Below are positions 9,581-18,835 of a stretch of DNA of 64,000 nucleotides, in pieces (positions within the stretch are counted from its first letter, which is position 1; each line of letters opens with the position of its first letter). The stretch is from Pseudogemmobacter faecipullorum (GTDB taxonomy: Bacteria; Pseudomonadota; Alphaproteobacteria; Rhodobacterales; Rhodobacteraceae): positions 180,073-244,072 of the forward strand of contig NZ_JACDXX010000005.1 of NCBI RefSeq assembly GCF_020539525.1, written 5' to 3'. The notes beneath the pieces were generated by a model. The model did no database searches. It worked only from the letters and a program-made list of their open reading frames with translations, and was not told where the DNA came from. The position numbers and the translations under genes were made by a program.

Positions 9581-10879
9581 TTATTCAGCCGCCAGAGCTG
9601 CCGAGATCCGGCCGGTTTTCTTGGCCTTGATCCGGTCCTCGATCTCATTGCGGAAATTGCGGATCAGCCCCTGGATCGGCCAGGCAGCCGCGTCGCCAAG
9701 GGCGCAGATCGTGTGACCCTCGACCTGTTTGGTGACGTTGAACAGCATATCGATTTCTTCGAGCTCGGCATCGCCGGTCACGATCCGCTCCATCACGCGC
9801 ATCATCCAGCCGGTGCCTTCGCGGCAGGGCGTGCACTGGCCGCAGCTCTCATGTTTGAAGAATTTCGACAGACGCCAGATCGCTTTGATCACATCGGTCT
9901 GCTGATCCATCACGATCATACAGGCCGTGCCGAACGAGCTTTTCAGCTCGCGCATGCCGTCATAATCCATGATCGCATCTTCGCACATCTCGGCGGTCAG
10001 AATGGGGCAGCTTGCCCCGCCCGGGATCACCGCCTTCAGGTTCTTCCAGCCGCCGCGCACACCGCCGCCATGCTTTTCGATCAGCTCTTTCATCGGGATC
10101 GACATCGATTCCTCGATGACGCAGGGCGTGTTCACATGGCCCGACATCGCGAACAGCTTCACGCCCGCATTATTGGGGCGGCCAAAGCCTGCGAACCATT
10201 CACCGCCACGGCGCAGAATGCTCGGCGCAACCGCGATCGATTCCACGTTATTCACCGTGGTCGGGCAGCCATAAAGACCGGCACCGGCCGGGAACGGCGG
10301 CTTCATCCGCGGCATACCCTTGCGGCCCTCAAGGCTTTCCAGCAGCGCGGTTTCCTCGCCGCAGATATAGGCACCGGCACCGTGATGCAGGTAAACATCG
10401 AAATCATAGCCCGATTTCGAGGCATTGCGGCCGATGAGACCGGCATCATAGGCCTCGTCAATCGCTGCCTGCAGCGCTTCTTTCTCGCGCACATATTCGC
10501 CGCGGATATAGATATAGGCCGCAACCGCATTCATCGCGAAACCGGCGATCAGGCAGCCTTCGATCAGCGTATGCGGATCATGGCGCATGATCTCGCGGTC
10601 CTTACAGGTCGCGGGCTCGGATTCGTCAGCATTGACCACCAGATAGGCCGGACGCCCGTCCGAGACCTTCGGCATGAAAGACCATTTCATCCCGGTCGGG
10701 AAACCCGCGCCGCCACGACCGCGCAGGCCGGATTTCTTCATCTCATCGATGATCCAGTCACGGCCCTTTTCCATGATGGCGGCCGTGCCATCCCAGTGGC
10801 CGCGTGCCCGCGCGCCCTTCAGGCTGCGGTCATGCATCCCGTAGAGATTGGTAAAGATGCGGTCCTGATCCTTGAGCAT
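9581..10879 (-). CDS. nuoF: NADH-quinone oxidoreductase subunit F
   Basis: NuoF binds NADH and FMN and holds cluster N3. The 432-residue product has the nucleotide-binding glycine motif [18 protein letters not shown] (about 50-67). It also has the second Gly-rich stretch [19 protein letters not shown] (about 167-185) and the 4Fe-4S motif [12 protein letters not shown], with a fourth Cys in HTICALGD. Length and motifs match the family. It is preceded by the DUF5337-like gene with a 10-base gap. Confidence 0.97.
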   Translation of the reverse strand: MLKDQDRIFTNLYGMHDRSLKGARARGHWDGTAAIMEKGRDWIIDEMKKSGLRGRGGAGFPTGMKWSFMPKVSDGRPAYLVVNADESEPATCKDREIMRHDPHTLIEGCLIAGFAMNAVAAYIYIRGEYVREKEALQAAIDEAYDAGLIGRNASKSGYDFDVYLHHGAGAYICGEETALLESLEGRKGMPRMKPPFPAGAGLYGCPTTVNNVESIAVAPSILRRGGEWFAGFGRPNNAGVKLFAMSGHVNTPCVIEESMSIPMKELIEKHGGGVRGGWKNLKAVIPGGASCPILTAEMCEDAIMDYDGMRELKSSFGTACMIVMDQQTDVIKAIWRLSKFFKHESCGQCTPCREGTGWMMRVMERIVTGDAELEEIDMLFNVTKQVEGHTICALGDAAAWPIQGLIRNFRNEIEDRIKAKKTGRISAALAAE

Positions 10880-10889
10880 GATGCTCTCC

Positions 10890-11114
10890 TTAACCCCGGC
10901 GCGCGCGCCAGATCTGCCAGATCACTACCAGCGCCCAGACAAAGGCGGCGATAGCGGCGAGATCGGCGAGAAAGACATAGCGCGGCGGCCAGCCCATCTC
11001 GGCACCGATCAGCTGCACGAGGATCCACAAGAGCATGGTCCCGGCGATCACGAAGGCGGCAAGCCGGGCCTGCCGCATATCCGCCGGTTTCTGTTTGCCC
11101 TTATTGGCACTCAT
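10890..11114 (-). CDS. DUF5337-like two-helix membrane protein
   Basis: The 74-residue product has two hydrophobic helices (about 20-38 and 45-66) with a basic N-terminus ([18 protein letters not shown]) and a basic tail. The start at 11114 removes a non-conserved leader that would extend towards nuoE. It resembles the DUF5337 family, which I recall between nuoE and nuoF in Rhodobacterales; the label is unverified. A role as a small accessory or assembly factor of complex I is possible on context alone. Confidence 0.75.
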   Translation of the reverse strand: MSANKGKQKPADMRQARLAAFVIAGTMLLWILVQLIGAEMGWPPRYVFLADLAAIAAFVWALVVIWQIWRARRG

Positions 11115-11136
11115 GGTTCTGTCAGTCCTGTTGCAG

Positions 11137-12192
11137 TCAGTAATCGTTGCTCTTAGCCCTAATGCGGAAGGCCTCAAGCCCCTCGCTGGCAATCAGTTTC
11201 GCCTGCGCCACCCATTTGTCACGGGTCACACGGCCTTTGAAGCCTTTGAGATTCTGGTCAACCCAGGCAATCTCGGCCTCAGACCAGGCGGCGATCTGGT
11301 CGAAATGGAAGAAGCCCAGCTCATTGAGCAGCTTTTCCAGCGCCGGTCCGACGCCTTCGAGTTCCTTGAGATCATCGGCCTCGCCATTGCGGGCGGCTTC
11401 CAGCCCTTTGGGCTGCTCGCCTGCTGGCGCTGCCGGGCTGTCGCTTAGCGGAGCCGCCTGCTCCTGCGCCACCGGCTGATCCTCTTTGCGCAGCCAGGAC
11501 AGATTCAGCGGCACTTCGGTGCCGTCGATGCGCTTGACGGTCTCGCCCAGATCCACGGCGCGCTGCACCGAGGCATTATAGGGTGCGCGGTTCTGATCAA
11601 ACTCCTGCAGCGAGGTCAGCCCGCTGACCGGCTCTGAGCCATAGCGGCCATTCTGCGGCCCAGGCACCGGCACCTCACCGGCGCGGAAGCGGGTGATCAG
11701 CGCGCGCAGCTTCTCGGGCGACAGATCCTCGTAATAATCCTTGCCGATATTGATCGCAGGCGCATTGGCGCAGGCGCCGATACATTCCACCTCTTCCCAG
11801 GAGAATTTCCCGTCCTGCGACAGGCTATGCGGCTGCGGCGAGATCAGCTCTTTGCAGACCTCGATCAGTTCCTCGGCGCCGCAGATCATGCAGGACGTGG
11901 TGCCGCAGATCTGGATATTAGCAACAGAACCAACCGGTTGCAGCTGGAACATAAAGTAGAAGGTCGCGACTTCCAGCACACGGATATAGGCCATGCCCAG
12001 CATATCCGCGACGCATTCAAGCGCCGGCTTGGAGAGCCAGCCCTCCTGCTCCTGGGCACGCCACAACAGCGGAATGACCGCCGAGGCCTGACGGCCCTCG
12101 GGATATTTGGTGATCTGGCCCCGCGCCCAGTCAAGGTTGGCGGGCGTGAAGGCGAAGGAGGCCGGCTGCTCAGGGTGAAGGCGACGCAACAT
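11137..12192 (-). CDS. nuoE: NADH-quinone oxidoreductase subunit E with C-terminal HhH-like extension
   Basis: NuoE carries the 2Fe-2S cluster N1a beside NuoF. Its four ligands are visible: C96 and C101 (CGTTSC), and C137 and C141 (CIGAC). The thioredoxin-like domain fills roughly residues 1-180. The protein is 351 residues long, against about 160-240 usually. The extra part has a Pro/Ala linker (about 240-270) and then a domain at 272-340 with the motif [20 protein letters not shown], which resembles a helix-hairpin-helix. The start at 12192 overlaps the preceding stop as TAATG. Confidence 0.93.
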   Translation of the reverse strand: MLRRLHPEQPASFAFTPANLDWARGQITKYPEGRQASAVIPLLWRAQEQEGWLSKPALECVADMLGMAYIRVLEVATFYFMFQLQPVGSVANIQICGTTSCMICGAEELIEVCKELISPQPHSLSQDGKFSWEEVECIGACANAPAINIGKDYYEDLSPEKLRALITRFRAGEVPVPGPQNGRYGSEPVSGLTSLQEFDQNRAPYNASVQRAVDLGETVKRIDGTEVPLNLSWLRKEDQPVAQEQAAPLSDSPAAPAGEQPKGLEAARNGEADDLKELEGVGPALEKLLNELGFFHFDQIAAWSEAEIAWVDQNLKGFKGRVTRDKWVAQAKLIASEGLEAFRIRAKSNDY

Positions 12193-12473
12193 TATTGACA
12201 CTTCTCCGTCTTGACGATCAGAGCGCCATCGCCGTCACGAAACTCAGCCTGCCCGGCTTCCATCAGCTCGAAAACGACGGTGGCAATCCAGTCTTTCTCA
12301 AACCCAAGGCCCGGCAGGATGTCGTCGGCATCAGCCTCAGTCATCACACAATCATTGGCTTCGATCGTTTCGATCAGAAGCGCATTCCAGTCAGTCCCCT
12401 CCGGCGGAGCAGCGAAAGCCAGCGCCGGAAGCACCAGTGCCATCAGCCCCGGAACAGAAGCGAGGCGCTTCAT
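12192..12473 (-). CDS. Small secreted protein between nuoD and nuoE
   Basis: The 93-residue product has a Sec signal peptide ([21 protein letters not shown]) and a mature acidic domain of about 70 residues. It has two Cys, in [11 protein letters not shown] and at the C-terminus (TEKCQ), possibly a disulfide. Its start overlaps the nuoD stop (ATGA) and its stop overlaps the nuoE start (TAATG), so it is translated together with complex I genes. I do not recognise a named family. Because it is exported, it is probably not a peripheral-arm subunit. Confidence 0.75.
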   Translation of the reverse strand: MKRLASVPGLMALVLPALAFAAPPEGTDWNALLIETIEANDCVMTEADADDILPGLGFEKDWIATVVFELMEAGQAEFRDGDGALIVKTEKCQ

Positions 12474-13723
12474 CTGTCCACCTCACCGAAGACGATATCC
12501 ATCGTCGCGATGATCGCCGAGACATCGGCCAGCTGATGGCCTTTGCCGAGGTAGTCCATGGCCTGCAGATGGGCATAACCCGGCGCGCGGATCTTGGCGC
12601 GGTAGGGTTTATTGCTGCCATCTGCCACCAGATAGACGCCAAACTCGCCCTTGGGGGCCTCAACCGCGGCATAGACCTCGCCCGCCGGGACGTGGAAGCC
12701 TTCGGTATAGAGTTTGAAATGGTGGATGAGCGCCTCCATCGAGGTTTTCATGTCACCACGCTTCGGCGGCGTCAGCTTGCCGCGTGCCAGAACATCGGTC
12801 TGACCGGCCGGCTCGCGCAGTTTCACAATCGCCTGCTGGATGATTTTCACCGATTCCCGCATTTCGGCCATGCGGCAGAGATAGCGGTCATAGCAGTCGC
12901 CGTTTTTGCCAACCGGCACCTGGAAGGTGAATTCGTCATAGCATTCATAGGGCTGCGCGCGACGCAGATCCCAGGCCATGCCCGAGGCCCGCACCATCAC
13001 CCCCGAGAAGCCCCAGGCCAGAGCATCCTGCTGCGACACCACGGCAATATCGACGGTGCGCTGCTTGAAGATCCGGTTTTCGGTGATCAGCGTATCGATA
13101 TCATCGATCAGCTGCGGGAAGGTCTCGCACCAGGCCTCGATATCATCGATCAGCTTCGGCGGCAGGTCCTGATGGACGCCACCGGGGCGGAAATAGGCGG
13201 CGTGCAGACGGGCACCACAGGCACGCTCATAGAACTGCATCAGTTCCTCGCGGGCGGTAAAGCCCCAGAGCGGCGGCGTCAGCGCACCAATATCAAGCGC
13301 GCCGGTGGTGACGTTCATCAGATGGTTCAGGATCCGGCCGATTTCCGAGAACAGAACCCGGATCAGCTGGCCACGGCGCGGCACCACAGTGCCGGTCAGT
13401 TTTTCAATCGCCAGGCACCAGGCATGTTCCTGATTCATCGGCGCCACGTAATCGAGGCGGTCGAAATAGGGCAGGTTCTGCAGATAGGTGCGGCTTTCCA
13501 TCAGCTTCTCGGTGCCACGGTGCAGCAGGCCGATATGCGGGTCAGCGCGTTCAACAATCTCGCCGTCCAGCTCAAGCACCAGACGAAGAACGCCATGGGC
13601 TGCAGGGTGTTGCGGACCGAAGTTGATGTTGAAGTTACGGATGCGCTGCTCGGATGTCTCGATATCCATCGAGCCATCATCGTAATGGTTGCGGCGCATA
13701 TCTTCGGTTTGCGAGCCGTCCAT
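12470..13723 (-). CDS. nuoD: NADH-quinone oxidoreductase subunit D
   Basis: NuoD is the 49-kDa-type subunit that forms the quinone site together with NuoB and NuoH. The 417-residue product has the signature [14 protein letters not shown] (about 30-43) and the conserved [20 protein letters not shown] region. Its C-terminus, [19 protein letters not shown], matches other alphaproteobacterial NuoD proteins. The ATG at 13723 overlaps the nuoC stop (TGATG). A GTG one codon upstream is an alternative. Confidence 0.97.
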   Translation of the reverse strand: MDGSQTEDMRRNHYDDGSMDIETSEQRIRNFNINFGPQHPAAHGVLRLVLELDGEIVERADPHIGLLHRGTEKLMESRTYLQNLPYFDRLDYVAPMNQEHAWCLAIEKLTGTVVPRRGQLIRVLFSEIGRILNHLMNVTTGALDIGALTPPLWGFTAREELMQFYERACGARLHAAYFRPGGVHQDLPPKLIDDIEAWCETFPQLIDDIDTLITENRIFKQRTVDIAVVSQQDALAWGFSGVMVRASGMAWDLRRAQPYECYDEFTFQVPVGKNGDCYDRYLCRMAEMRESVKIIQQAIVKLREPAGQTDVLARGKLTPPKRGDMKTSMEALIHHFKLYTEGFHVPAGEVYAAVEAPKGEFGVYLVADGSNKPYRAKIRAPGYAHLQAMDYLGKGHQLADVSAIIATMDIVFGEVDR

Positions 13724-14328
13724 CACTTCGCCTCCGCTTTCTGATCGCCCGGAAGGATATATTCAGCACCTTCCCAGGGGGACATGAAATCAAACTGGCG
13801 GTATTCCTGCACCAGCTTCACCGGCTCATAGACCACGCGCTTCTGCACTTCATCATAGCGCAGCTCGACATAGCCCGTGGTCGGGAAGTCCTTGCGCAGC
13901 GGATGGCCGCGGAAGCCGTAATCGGTCAGGATGCGGCGCAGGTCGGGATGGTTCGAGAACAGGATCCCGAACATGTCAAAGACCTCACGCTCGAACCAGT
14001 TGGCGGCCGGGAAGAGCGGCACCAGCGAGGGCACCATCTCATCTTCACGCAGAGCCAGCTTCAGGCGGATGCGCTGGTTCCGGTACATCGACAGGAAGTG
14101 GTAAACCACTTCAAACCGGGCCGGACGCTCGGGGTAATCAACGGCGGTGATATCGATCAGGGTCGAAAACTGGCAGGTCGCATCATCGCGCAGATATTCT
14201 ACCAGCGCCGCAAGATGGGCCGCATTGGTGGTGAGGGTCAGCTCATCAAAAGCGATGGCGCTCGACAGCACCAGATCAGCCTGTTTCAGGGTGATGGTGG
14301 CAGCCAGTTCCTGGAGTGCTTCGGTCAT
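13723..14328 (-). CDS. nuoC: NADH-quinone oxidoreductase subunit C
   Basis: NuoC is the 30-kDa-type subunit of the complex I connecting module. The 201-residue protein contains the family signature [20 protein letters not shown] and [19 protein letters not shown] (about 108-146). NuoC is a separate protein here, not fused to NuoD. The start at 14328 is 5 bases after the nuoB stop, and its stop overlaps the nuoD start. Confidence 0.97.
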   Translation of the reverse strand: MTEALQELAATITLKQADLVLSSAIAFDELTLTTNAAHLAALVEYLRDDATCQFSTLIDITAVDYPERPARFEVVYHFLSMYRNQRIRLKLALREDEMVPSLVPLFPAANWFEREVFDMFGILFSNHPDLRRILTDYGFRGHPLRKDFPTTGYVELRYDEVQKRVVYEPVKLVQEYRQFDFMSPWEGAEYILPGDQKAEAK

Positions 14329-14333
14329 ATTTC

Positions 14334-14867
14334 TTACCTCACCAGGGTGCCGGTGCGGCGGATTTTGCGCTGCAGCTGCAGCAGGCCATAGAGCAATGCC
14401 TCAGCCGTGGGCGGGCAGCCCGGCACATAGACATCGACCGGAACCACACGGTCACAGCCGCGCACCACCGAATAGGAATAATGGTAATAGCCACCGCCAT
14501 TGGCGCAGGAGCCCATCGAGACCACATAGCGCGGCTCGGGCATCTGGTCATAGACCTTGCGCAGCGCCGGGGCCATTTTATTGGTCAGCGTGCCGGCAAC
14601 GATCATCAGGTCCGACTGGCGCGGCGAGGCGCGCGGCGCCATGCCAAAGCGCTCAACGTCATAATGCGGCATCGACATCTGGATCATCTCGACCGCGCAG
14701 CAGGCCAGACCAAAGGTCATCCAGTGCAGCGAGCCGATCCGCGCCCAGTTGATGACATCCTCGGTCGAGGTCAGCAGAAAGCCCTTATCCTGCAGATCGC
14801 GCGAAAAGGCGGCAACATCGCCGTCACGGTCCAGACCGACCGTATTGGCTCCGGTCATCACTCCCAT
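14334..14867 (-). CDS. nuoB: NADH-quinone oxidoreductase subunit B
   Basis: NuoB binds N2, the last iron-sulfur cluster before quinone. The 177-residue product carries the tandem Cys motif [10 protein letters not shown] and the further ligands in [16 protein letters not shown] and [15 protein letters not shown]. The ATG at 14867 has an AAGGGAG ribosome site 7 bases upstream and overlaps the nuoA end. An ATG at 14858 ([14 protein letters not shown] overlap with the nuoA stop) is also plausible and would give 174 residues. Confidence 0.96.
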   Translation of the reverse strand: MGVMTGANTVGLDRDGDVAAFSRDLQDKGFLLTSTEDVINWARIGSLHWMTFGLACCAVEMIQMSMPHYDVERFGMAPRASPRQSDLMIVAGTLTNKMAPALRKVYDQMPEPRYVVSMGSCANGGGYYHYSYSVVRGCDRVVPVDVYVPGCPPTAEALLYGLLQLQRKIRRTGTLVR

Positions 14868-15223
14868 TCGAGAGCTCCCTTCTTCCATTCATAGGCGAAG
14901 CCGATGGTCAGAACACCAAGGAAGACCATCATCGACCAGAAAGCGGTCATCGAGATTTCGCTGAACGTCACGGCCCAGGGGAAGAGGAAGGCAACCTCAA
15001 GATCGAAGATGATGAACAGGATCGACACGAGGTAGAACCGCACGTCAAATTTCATCCGCGCATCGTCAAAGGCGTTGAAACCGCATTCATAGGCGGAGAC
15101 CTTCTCCGGATCAGGGTTCCGGATCGCAATCACTGCTGCCGCAAGGATCAGGACGAGGCCAAGCCCCACCGCGATCAGAAGCAGAATGACAATCGGAAGA
15201 TACTCTCGGAAATACGGGTCCAC
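14858..15223 (-). CDS. nuoA: NADH-quinone oxidoreductase subunit A, GTG start
   Basis: NuoA is a three-helix membrane subunit of complex I and the first gene of the operon. The 121-residue product has the conserved loop [20 protein letters not shown] (about 41-60), with its key Cys and acidic residues, and the acidic helix [16 protein letters not shown]. Translation most likely begins at a GTG at 15223, because a GAAGGAG ribosome site lies just upstream and no ATG fits the family N-terminus. The promoter should lie in the long upstream gap. Confidence 0.95.
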   Translation of the reverse strand: MDPYFREYLPIVILLLIAVGLGLVLILAAAVIAIRNPDPEKVSAYECGFNAFDDARMKFDVRFYLVSILFIIFDLEVAFLFPWAVTFSEISMTAFWSMMVFLGVLTIGFAYEWKKGALEWE

Positions 15224-16167
15224 GAGATGCTCCTTCAGCTGGCGTCAGCGAGCCCGGGGCCCATTATGAAACCCCGTTGCACTCTGGCAAGGCTTTACCC
15301 CTGCCCCTTGGCGGGGTCAACCAATCGCACTCTGGTTTTAGCCGTTCTGCCCGCCGGTTTTTTTGGCATTTTCAGTGCAATTACCGCTATCTGCCCGAAA
15401 CAAAGGGCAAAGCCCCGCCCGGCTTTATGCAAACGCAGCATGGCATGGCCGGAAATAAATCCGGAAAGAATCGCCGCGCGGCAATCTGTCGCCATAACCT
15501 TGAAAAACACTCAGAAATTATCTTGCGCGCAGGAACGGATTGCAGACAAAAACCCGCCCGGGCGCATGCCCCCCGGACCGGGCTTTCGCGGCAGCGCGGT
15601 ACTGGTGCGGCAGCGCATCCGGGAGCGGGCGCAGGGCCCGGCGCCAGCCGTCCCCAAGCCCTGCTCTGCCGCCTGGCTGTCTGAAAGGAATTTAAATGCC
15701 CTGCCTGGCTGTACCGACGCCCTGGGCGCGATTGCTCTGCCCTGCCTCTGGCCTGCCCTCACCCCTGCGCCGCTGCTCTCCGGGCGCGCTTCCAGCCCTC
15801 TCCCTGAGGTCTTCGGATCGGCCAGGGCAGCGCTGACGCCCTGCGCCCGCCTTCACTGCCCAGCCAGACGCTCTGCGCAGTCATGATGCGGGCCGAACAG
15901 CAGTTCCGGGCCATGGCAGATCTGAGTCTTATGGCCTTCCGCCAGACCTGGTCAAATACCAGGAAAGCCAGGCCAGTCCCACGAAAATTCACCACGGTAT
16001 CAGAGGCTTATCTTGATCCGCCCCCCATACACCACTGCAGCCTGCCCCTGCACCGCGTCGATCCCGCACAGCAGTGCTGCGCCGGGCGGAATGAGCCGCT
16101 GTCAGCGGTAAATCCAAAAAAACCTGCCGCGCCCTGGCAGATAATCGGGGGCGCGACAGCGGGTCTG
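15224..16167. other. 944-base gap upstream of nuoA
   Basis: No convincing gene, tRNA or repeat is seen here. Several open frames exist on both strands, but they have no ribosome site, no recognisable product and low-complexity composition. The part nearest nuoA (about 15224-15560) must hold the complex I promoter and leader. It is locally more AT-rich, and has a small inverted repeat CCGGA-N6-TCCGG near 15449-15464. I could not assign -35 and -10 boxes with confidence. Confidence 0.6.
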
Positions 16168-17511
16168 TCAGTCGATATCCGGCGCGGCGGCGGGCTCAAA
16201 CTCTTCCGCCTGCCCCAGCAGCAGCACCTCTTCGCGGATGATCCGGGCGATCAGAGCCGCATCTTCGGGGCTGAAACTCAGCGGCAGGCGCATATCCATC
16301 AGCCCCGCCAGGATGCGGTCGGTTGCCGGGCAGGACTGCGCCCCGGCATAGCGCCAGTGCGGATAGCGCGAGGTGAAGGCGACCGGATCCTCAGCGCCAA
16401 ACCATTTCAGCTCAACCCCGCGCGCCACACAGCGCGCCATGAGAGCGGTGATCCGGCCCTCTTCCCAGCCGGGCAACAGGAACTGGAAGGACGAGGCGAC
16501 ATGGCGCTCGGCCTCGGGGCGGCCGATCAGCCGCAGCCCGGGCACATCCGCCAGCCCCTGTTCCATCGCCCGGTAAAGCGCCGTCCAGGCGGCGGCGCGG
16601 GCGGGCAGCAAAGCGACCTGAGGGCGCAGAATCGCCGCGCGCAGATTATCCATCCGCCCCGAGACATTCGGCACATCCAGCTTCAGCTGTTCAAATGCCT
16701 CGGGCCCGGGTGCGGCGCGGTGGCGGGTATAAAGCATATAAGACCCTGAGAGCAGCACCATACGTGCCGCCATTTCCGCATCATCGGTGATCAGCAGCCC
16801 GCCCTCACCCGAATTCATATGCTTATAGGTCTGGGTGGAATAGCAGCCGATCAGACCGTGCCGTCCTGAGGGCACCCCCTCCCATTCTGCCCCCATCGTA
16901 TGGGCGCAATCCTCGATCACCCTCACCCCCAGCTGATCGCAGAGCCTGATCAGCGCCGGCATATCGCAGACATGGCCGCGCATATGCGACAGCAGCAGCA
17001 GCTTTGCCCCGCTGGCCGCGGCCTTGCGCGCCAGATCGGCAAAATCCAGCACCAGATCATCGGTAATCTCGACAAAGACCGGCCGCCCGCCCGCCGCCGC
17101 AATCGCGCCGGGCACCGGGGCAAGGGTGAAGGCATTGGTCAGCACCGCCTCGCCCGGCTCCAGCCCGGCTGCGCGCAAAGCACAGCCCATGGCATAGCCA
17201 CCCGAGGCCACCGCCAGACAATAGCGCGCCCCAGTGAAGGCGGCGAATTCCTCTTCCAGCAGACAGGCCTCGCCCGCCTCCCCCGGCACGGTATTATAGC
17301 GGTGCAGCCGCCCGTGACGTAGCACCTCAAGAGCCGCTGCAATCCCTGCCTCCGGGATCGGCTCCTGCTGGGTGAAATTGCCGGTGAATGTCACTCCGGA
17401 TCGCAGATCTTCCAAAACCCTGTCCTTCACAGTTTCTGTCCGCCCGCCTGCCCGCTCTGCCGCCCGCCTCAGGGTCAGCCAGATGCGCCCCGGCAGCGCT
17501 CTGCCTGACAT
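16168..17511 (-). CDS. DegT/DnrJ/EryC1/StrS family aminotransferase
   Basis: This is a PLP-dependent aminotransferase of the sugar-aminotransferase type. With the start at 17511 (447 residues), the PLP-ring Asp is D201 in VIEDCAHTMGAEW and the Schiff-base Lys is K230 in STQTYKHMNSGEGG. Large conserved blocks (GARYCLAVASGGYAMG, LTNAFTLAPVPGA) surround them. The start is uncertain: several ATG and GTG codons lie in frame up to 17703, none with a good ribosome site. Family members usually act on nucleotide-linked keto sugars or cyclitols. The substrate here is unknown, and no sugar-pathway neighbours are adjacent. Confidence 0.85.
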   Translation of the reverse strand: MSGRALPGRIWLTLRRAAERAGGRTETVKDRVLEDLRSGVTFTGNFTQQEPIPEAGIAAALEVLRHGRLHRYNTVPGEAGEACLLEEEFAAFTGARYCLAVASGGYAMGCALRAAGLEPGEAVLTNAFTLAPVPGAIAAAGGRPVFVEITDDLVLDFADLARKAAASGAKLLLLSHMRGHVCDMPALIRLCDQLGVRVIEDCAHTMGAEWEGVPSGRHGLIGCYSTQTYKHMNSGEGGLLITDDAEMAARMVLLSGSYMLYTRHRAAPGPEAFEQLKLDVPNVSGRMDNLRAAILRPQVALLPARAAAWTALYRAMEQGLADVPGLRLIGRPEAERHVASSFQFLLPGWEEGRITALMARCVARGVELKWFGAEDPVAFTSRYPHWRYAGAQSCPATDRILAGLMDMRLPLSFSPEDAALIARIIREEVLLLGQAEEFEPAAAPDID

Positions 17512-17674
17512 GCCCCAGGATTGCCGCAATGAACAGAGTAACATGACAGAAGCGCCCGGCCCACAGACTGGCGAGACCAGGCGCGCCGGCAAGATGACAG
17601 CTTTATTCATTGGCCCTGCGGCCCGCTTCCCGGCAGAACAGGGGCAGCTCGCTCCAGACCGAAAGGCCCCTCCC

Positions 17675-18031
17675 ATGCGTTTCCCGCTTCTTGCCGCCGC
17701 CATAGCCTCAGCCTCGCTGGCTTTCGGCTTTGCTCTGCCGGCCCGCGCCGATCTGGTGATCGAGGGCCGCGCCGCCCAGGCGCTGCATTGCGCCGCCTTG
17801 CTGTTTATCGCCTCGGAAGAGCTGCATGAGGCAGGCTATCTGCCGGTGCGCGATTATAACTACGCCCAGAAAGCCGCCCTGGTGATGCTGACCTATGTGC
17901 CGGGCAGCGATGAGCAGAAGGTTCAGGCCATGGGCCAGCGCTTCGAAAAACTGCTCAGCCGCAAGACCCTGCCCGAGCTGCTGAGCGAATTCGACAAAAC
18001 CGCGCCCTGGTGCCAGAAGACCTTTCTCTGA
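17675..18031 (+). CDS. Small secreted protein of unknown function
   Basis: The 118-residue product has a signal peptide (MRFPLLAAAIASASLAFGFALPARA, cleavage near 25). The mature, mostly helical domain has Cys residues in ALHCAALLF and at APWCQKTFL, a likely disulfide. The start at 17675 is chosen because it opens the signal peptide; its ribosome site is weak. It diverges from the aminotransferase gene and converges on the phosphatase gene. No family is recognised. Confidence 0.65.
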   Translation: MRFPLLAAAIASASLAFGFALPARADLVIEGRAAQALHCAALLFIASEELHEAGYLPVRDYNYAQKAALVMLTYVPGSDEQKVQAMGQRFEKLLSRKTLPELLSEFDKTAPWCQKTFL

Positions 18032-18045
18032 CCGCCTGCCCGGGC

Positions 18046-18750
18046 TCAGCTCCGGGCCAGCAGGCGGGTTGCCAGATCGGGCAGATCCTCATAGCGCGCC
18101 AGCAGTGCCTCGGGCTGCAGCCGGGCGATGCCCTCGCCCTCGGGGCCAAAAGTGACCAGCGCCACCGGCACCCCTGCGGCGCGTCCGGTCAGCAGGTCGG
18201 TCTCGGTATCGCCGATCAGCACCGAGCGTGCCATCCTGCCCCCGGCGCTTTCGACAGCGAGGCGATAGGGCGCGACATCGGGTTTACGGGTCGGCAGGGT
18301 ATCTGCACCGACCAGCGCGGCAAAGAGATCACGGATCCCCAGTTCGCGCAGCAAAGCCTCGGCCAGGGCGGCGGGCTTATTGGTGCAGACCGTGGTGATA
18401 TAGCCCAGATCATGCAGCGCAGAGATCGCCTCAACCGTGCCGGGATAGGGGCGGCTGTGAACGGCAATCGCCTCGCGGTAATGACGCAGCAGTTCGGGAT
18501 ACCAGCGGTCGATCCCCGGCTCATCCACCAGCTCGCCGATCCGGCTGAAGCCCAGCCGCAACATCGCCCGCCCGCCATGAAACGCCGTCAGCGAATCCGC
18601 GCTGGTCAGAGGGCTGCCCTGGCCCATAGCCGAAAAACAGGCATTTGCCGCCGCCAGAAGATCGGCACTGGTGTCGACCAGGGTGCCGTCCAGGTCGAAA
18701 ACCACGCAATCGCCGGTGGCTTTTCTGATATCCGTCATATTCTGCAACAT
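18046..18750 (-). CDS. gph: Phosphoglycolate phosphatase-like HAD hydrolase
   Basis: The 234-residue protein has the HAD core. Motif I is VVFDLDGTLVDTSADLL (the nucleophile is the first Asp), motif II is the Thr in VCTNKPAALAEALL, motif III is the Lys in PTRKPDVAPY, and motif IV is VLIGDTETDLLTGRAAG. The order and spacing fit Gph, which removes phosphate from 2-phosphoglycolate. The start at 18750 has an AGAGGA ribosome site; an ATG at 18738 is an alternative. It is divergent from glmU. The exact substrate is inferred, because HAD families overlap. Confidence 0.8.
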   Translation of the reverse strand: MLQNMTDIRKATGDCVVFDLDGTLVDTSADLLAAANACFSAMGQGSPLTSADSLTAFHGGRAMLRLGFSRIGELVDEPGIDRWYPELLRHYREAIAVHSRPYPGTVEAISALHDLGYITTVCTNKPAALAEALLRELGIRDLFAALVGADTLPTRKPDVAPYRLAVESAGGRMARSVLIGDTETDLLTGRAAGVPVALVTFGPEGEGIARLQPEALLARYEDLPDLATRLLARS

Positions 18751-18835
18751 CCGGCAATCCTCTGTGACCGATCCCCCCCTTGGCGACTGGTCCTGTCCCG
18801 CGTAGAACGACGCGGCATCATTTGAAAGGGCCAGA

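Noticed and set aside
15224..15886. Plus-strand frame in the gap upstream of nuoA
   Set aside because: It has low-complexity composition and no ribosome site. It lies where the nuo promoter should be.
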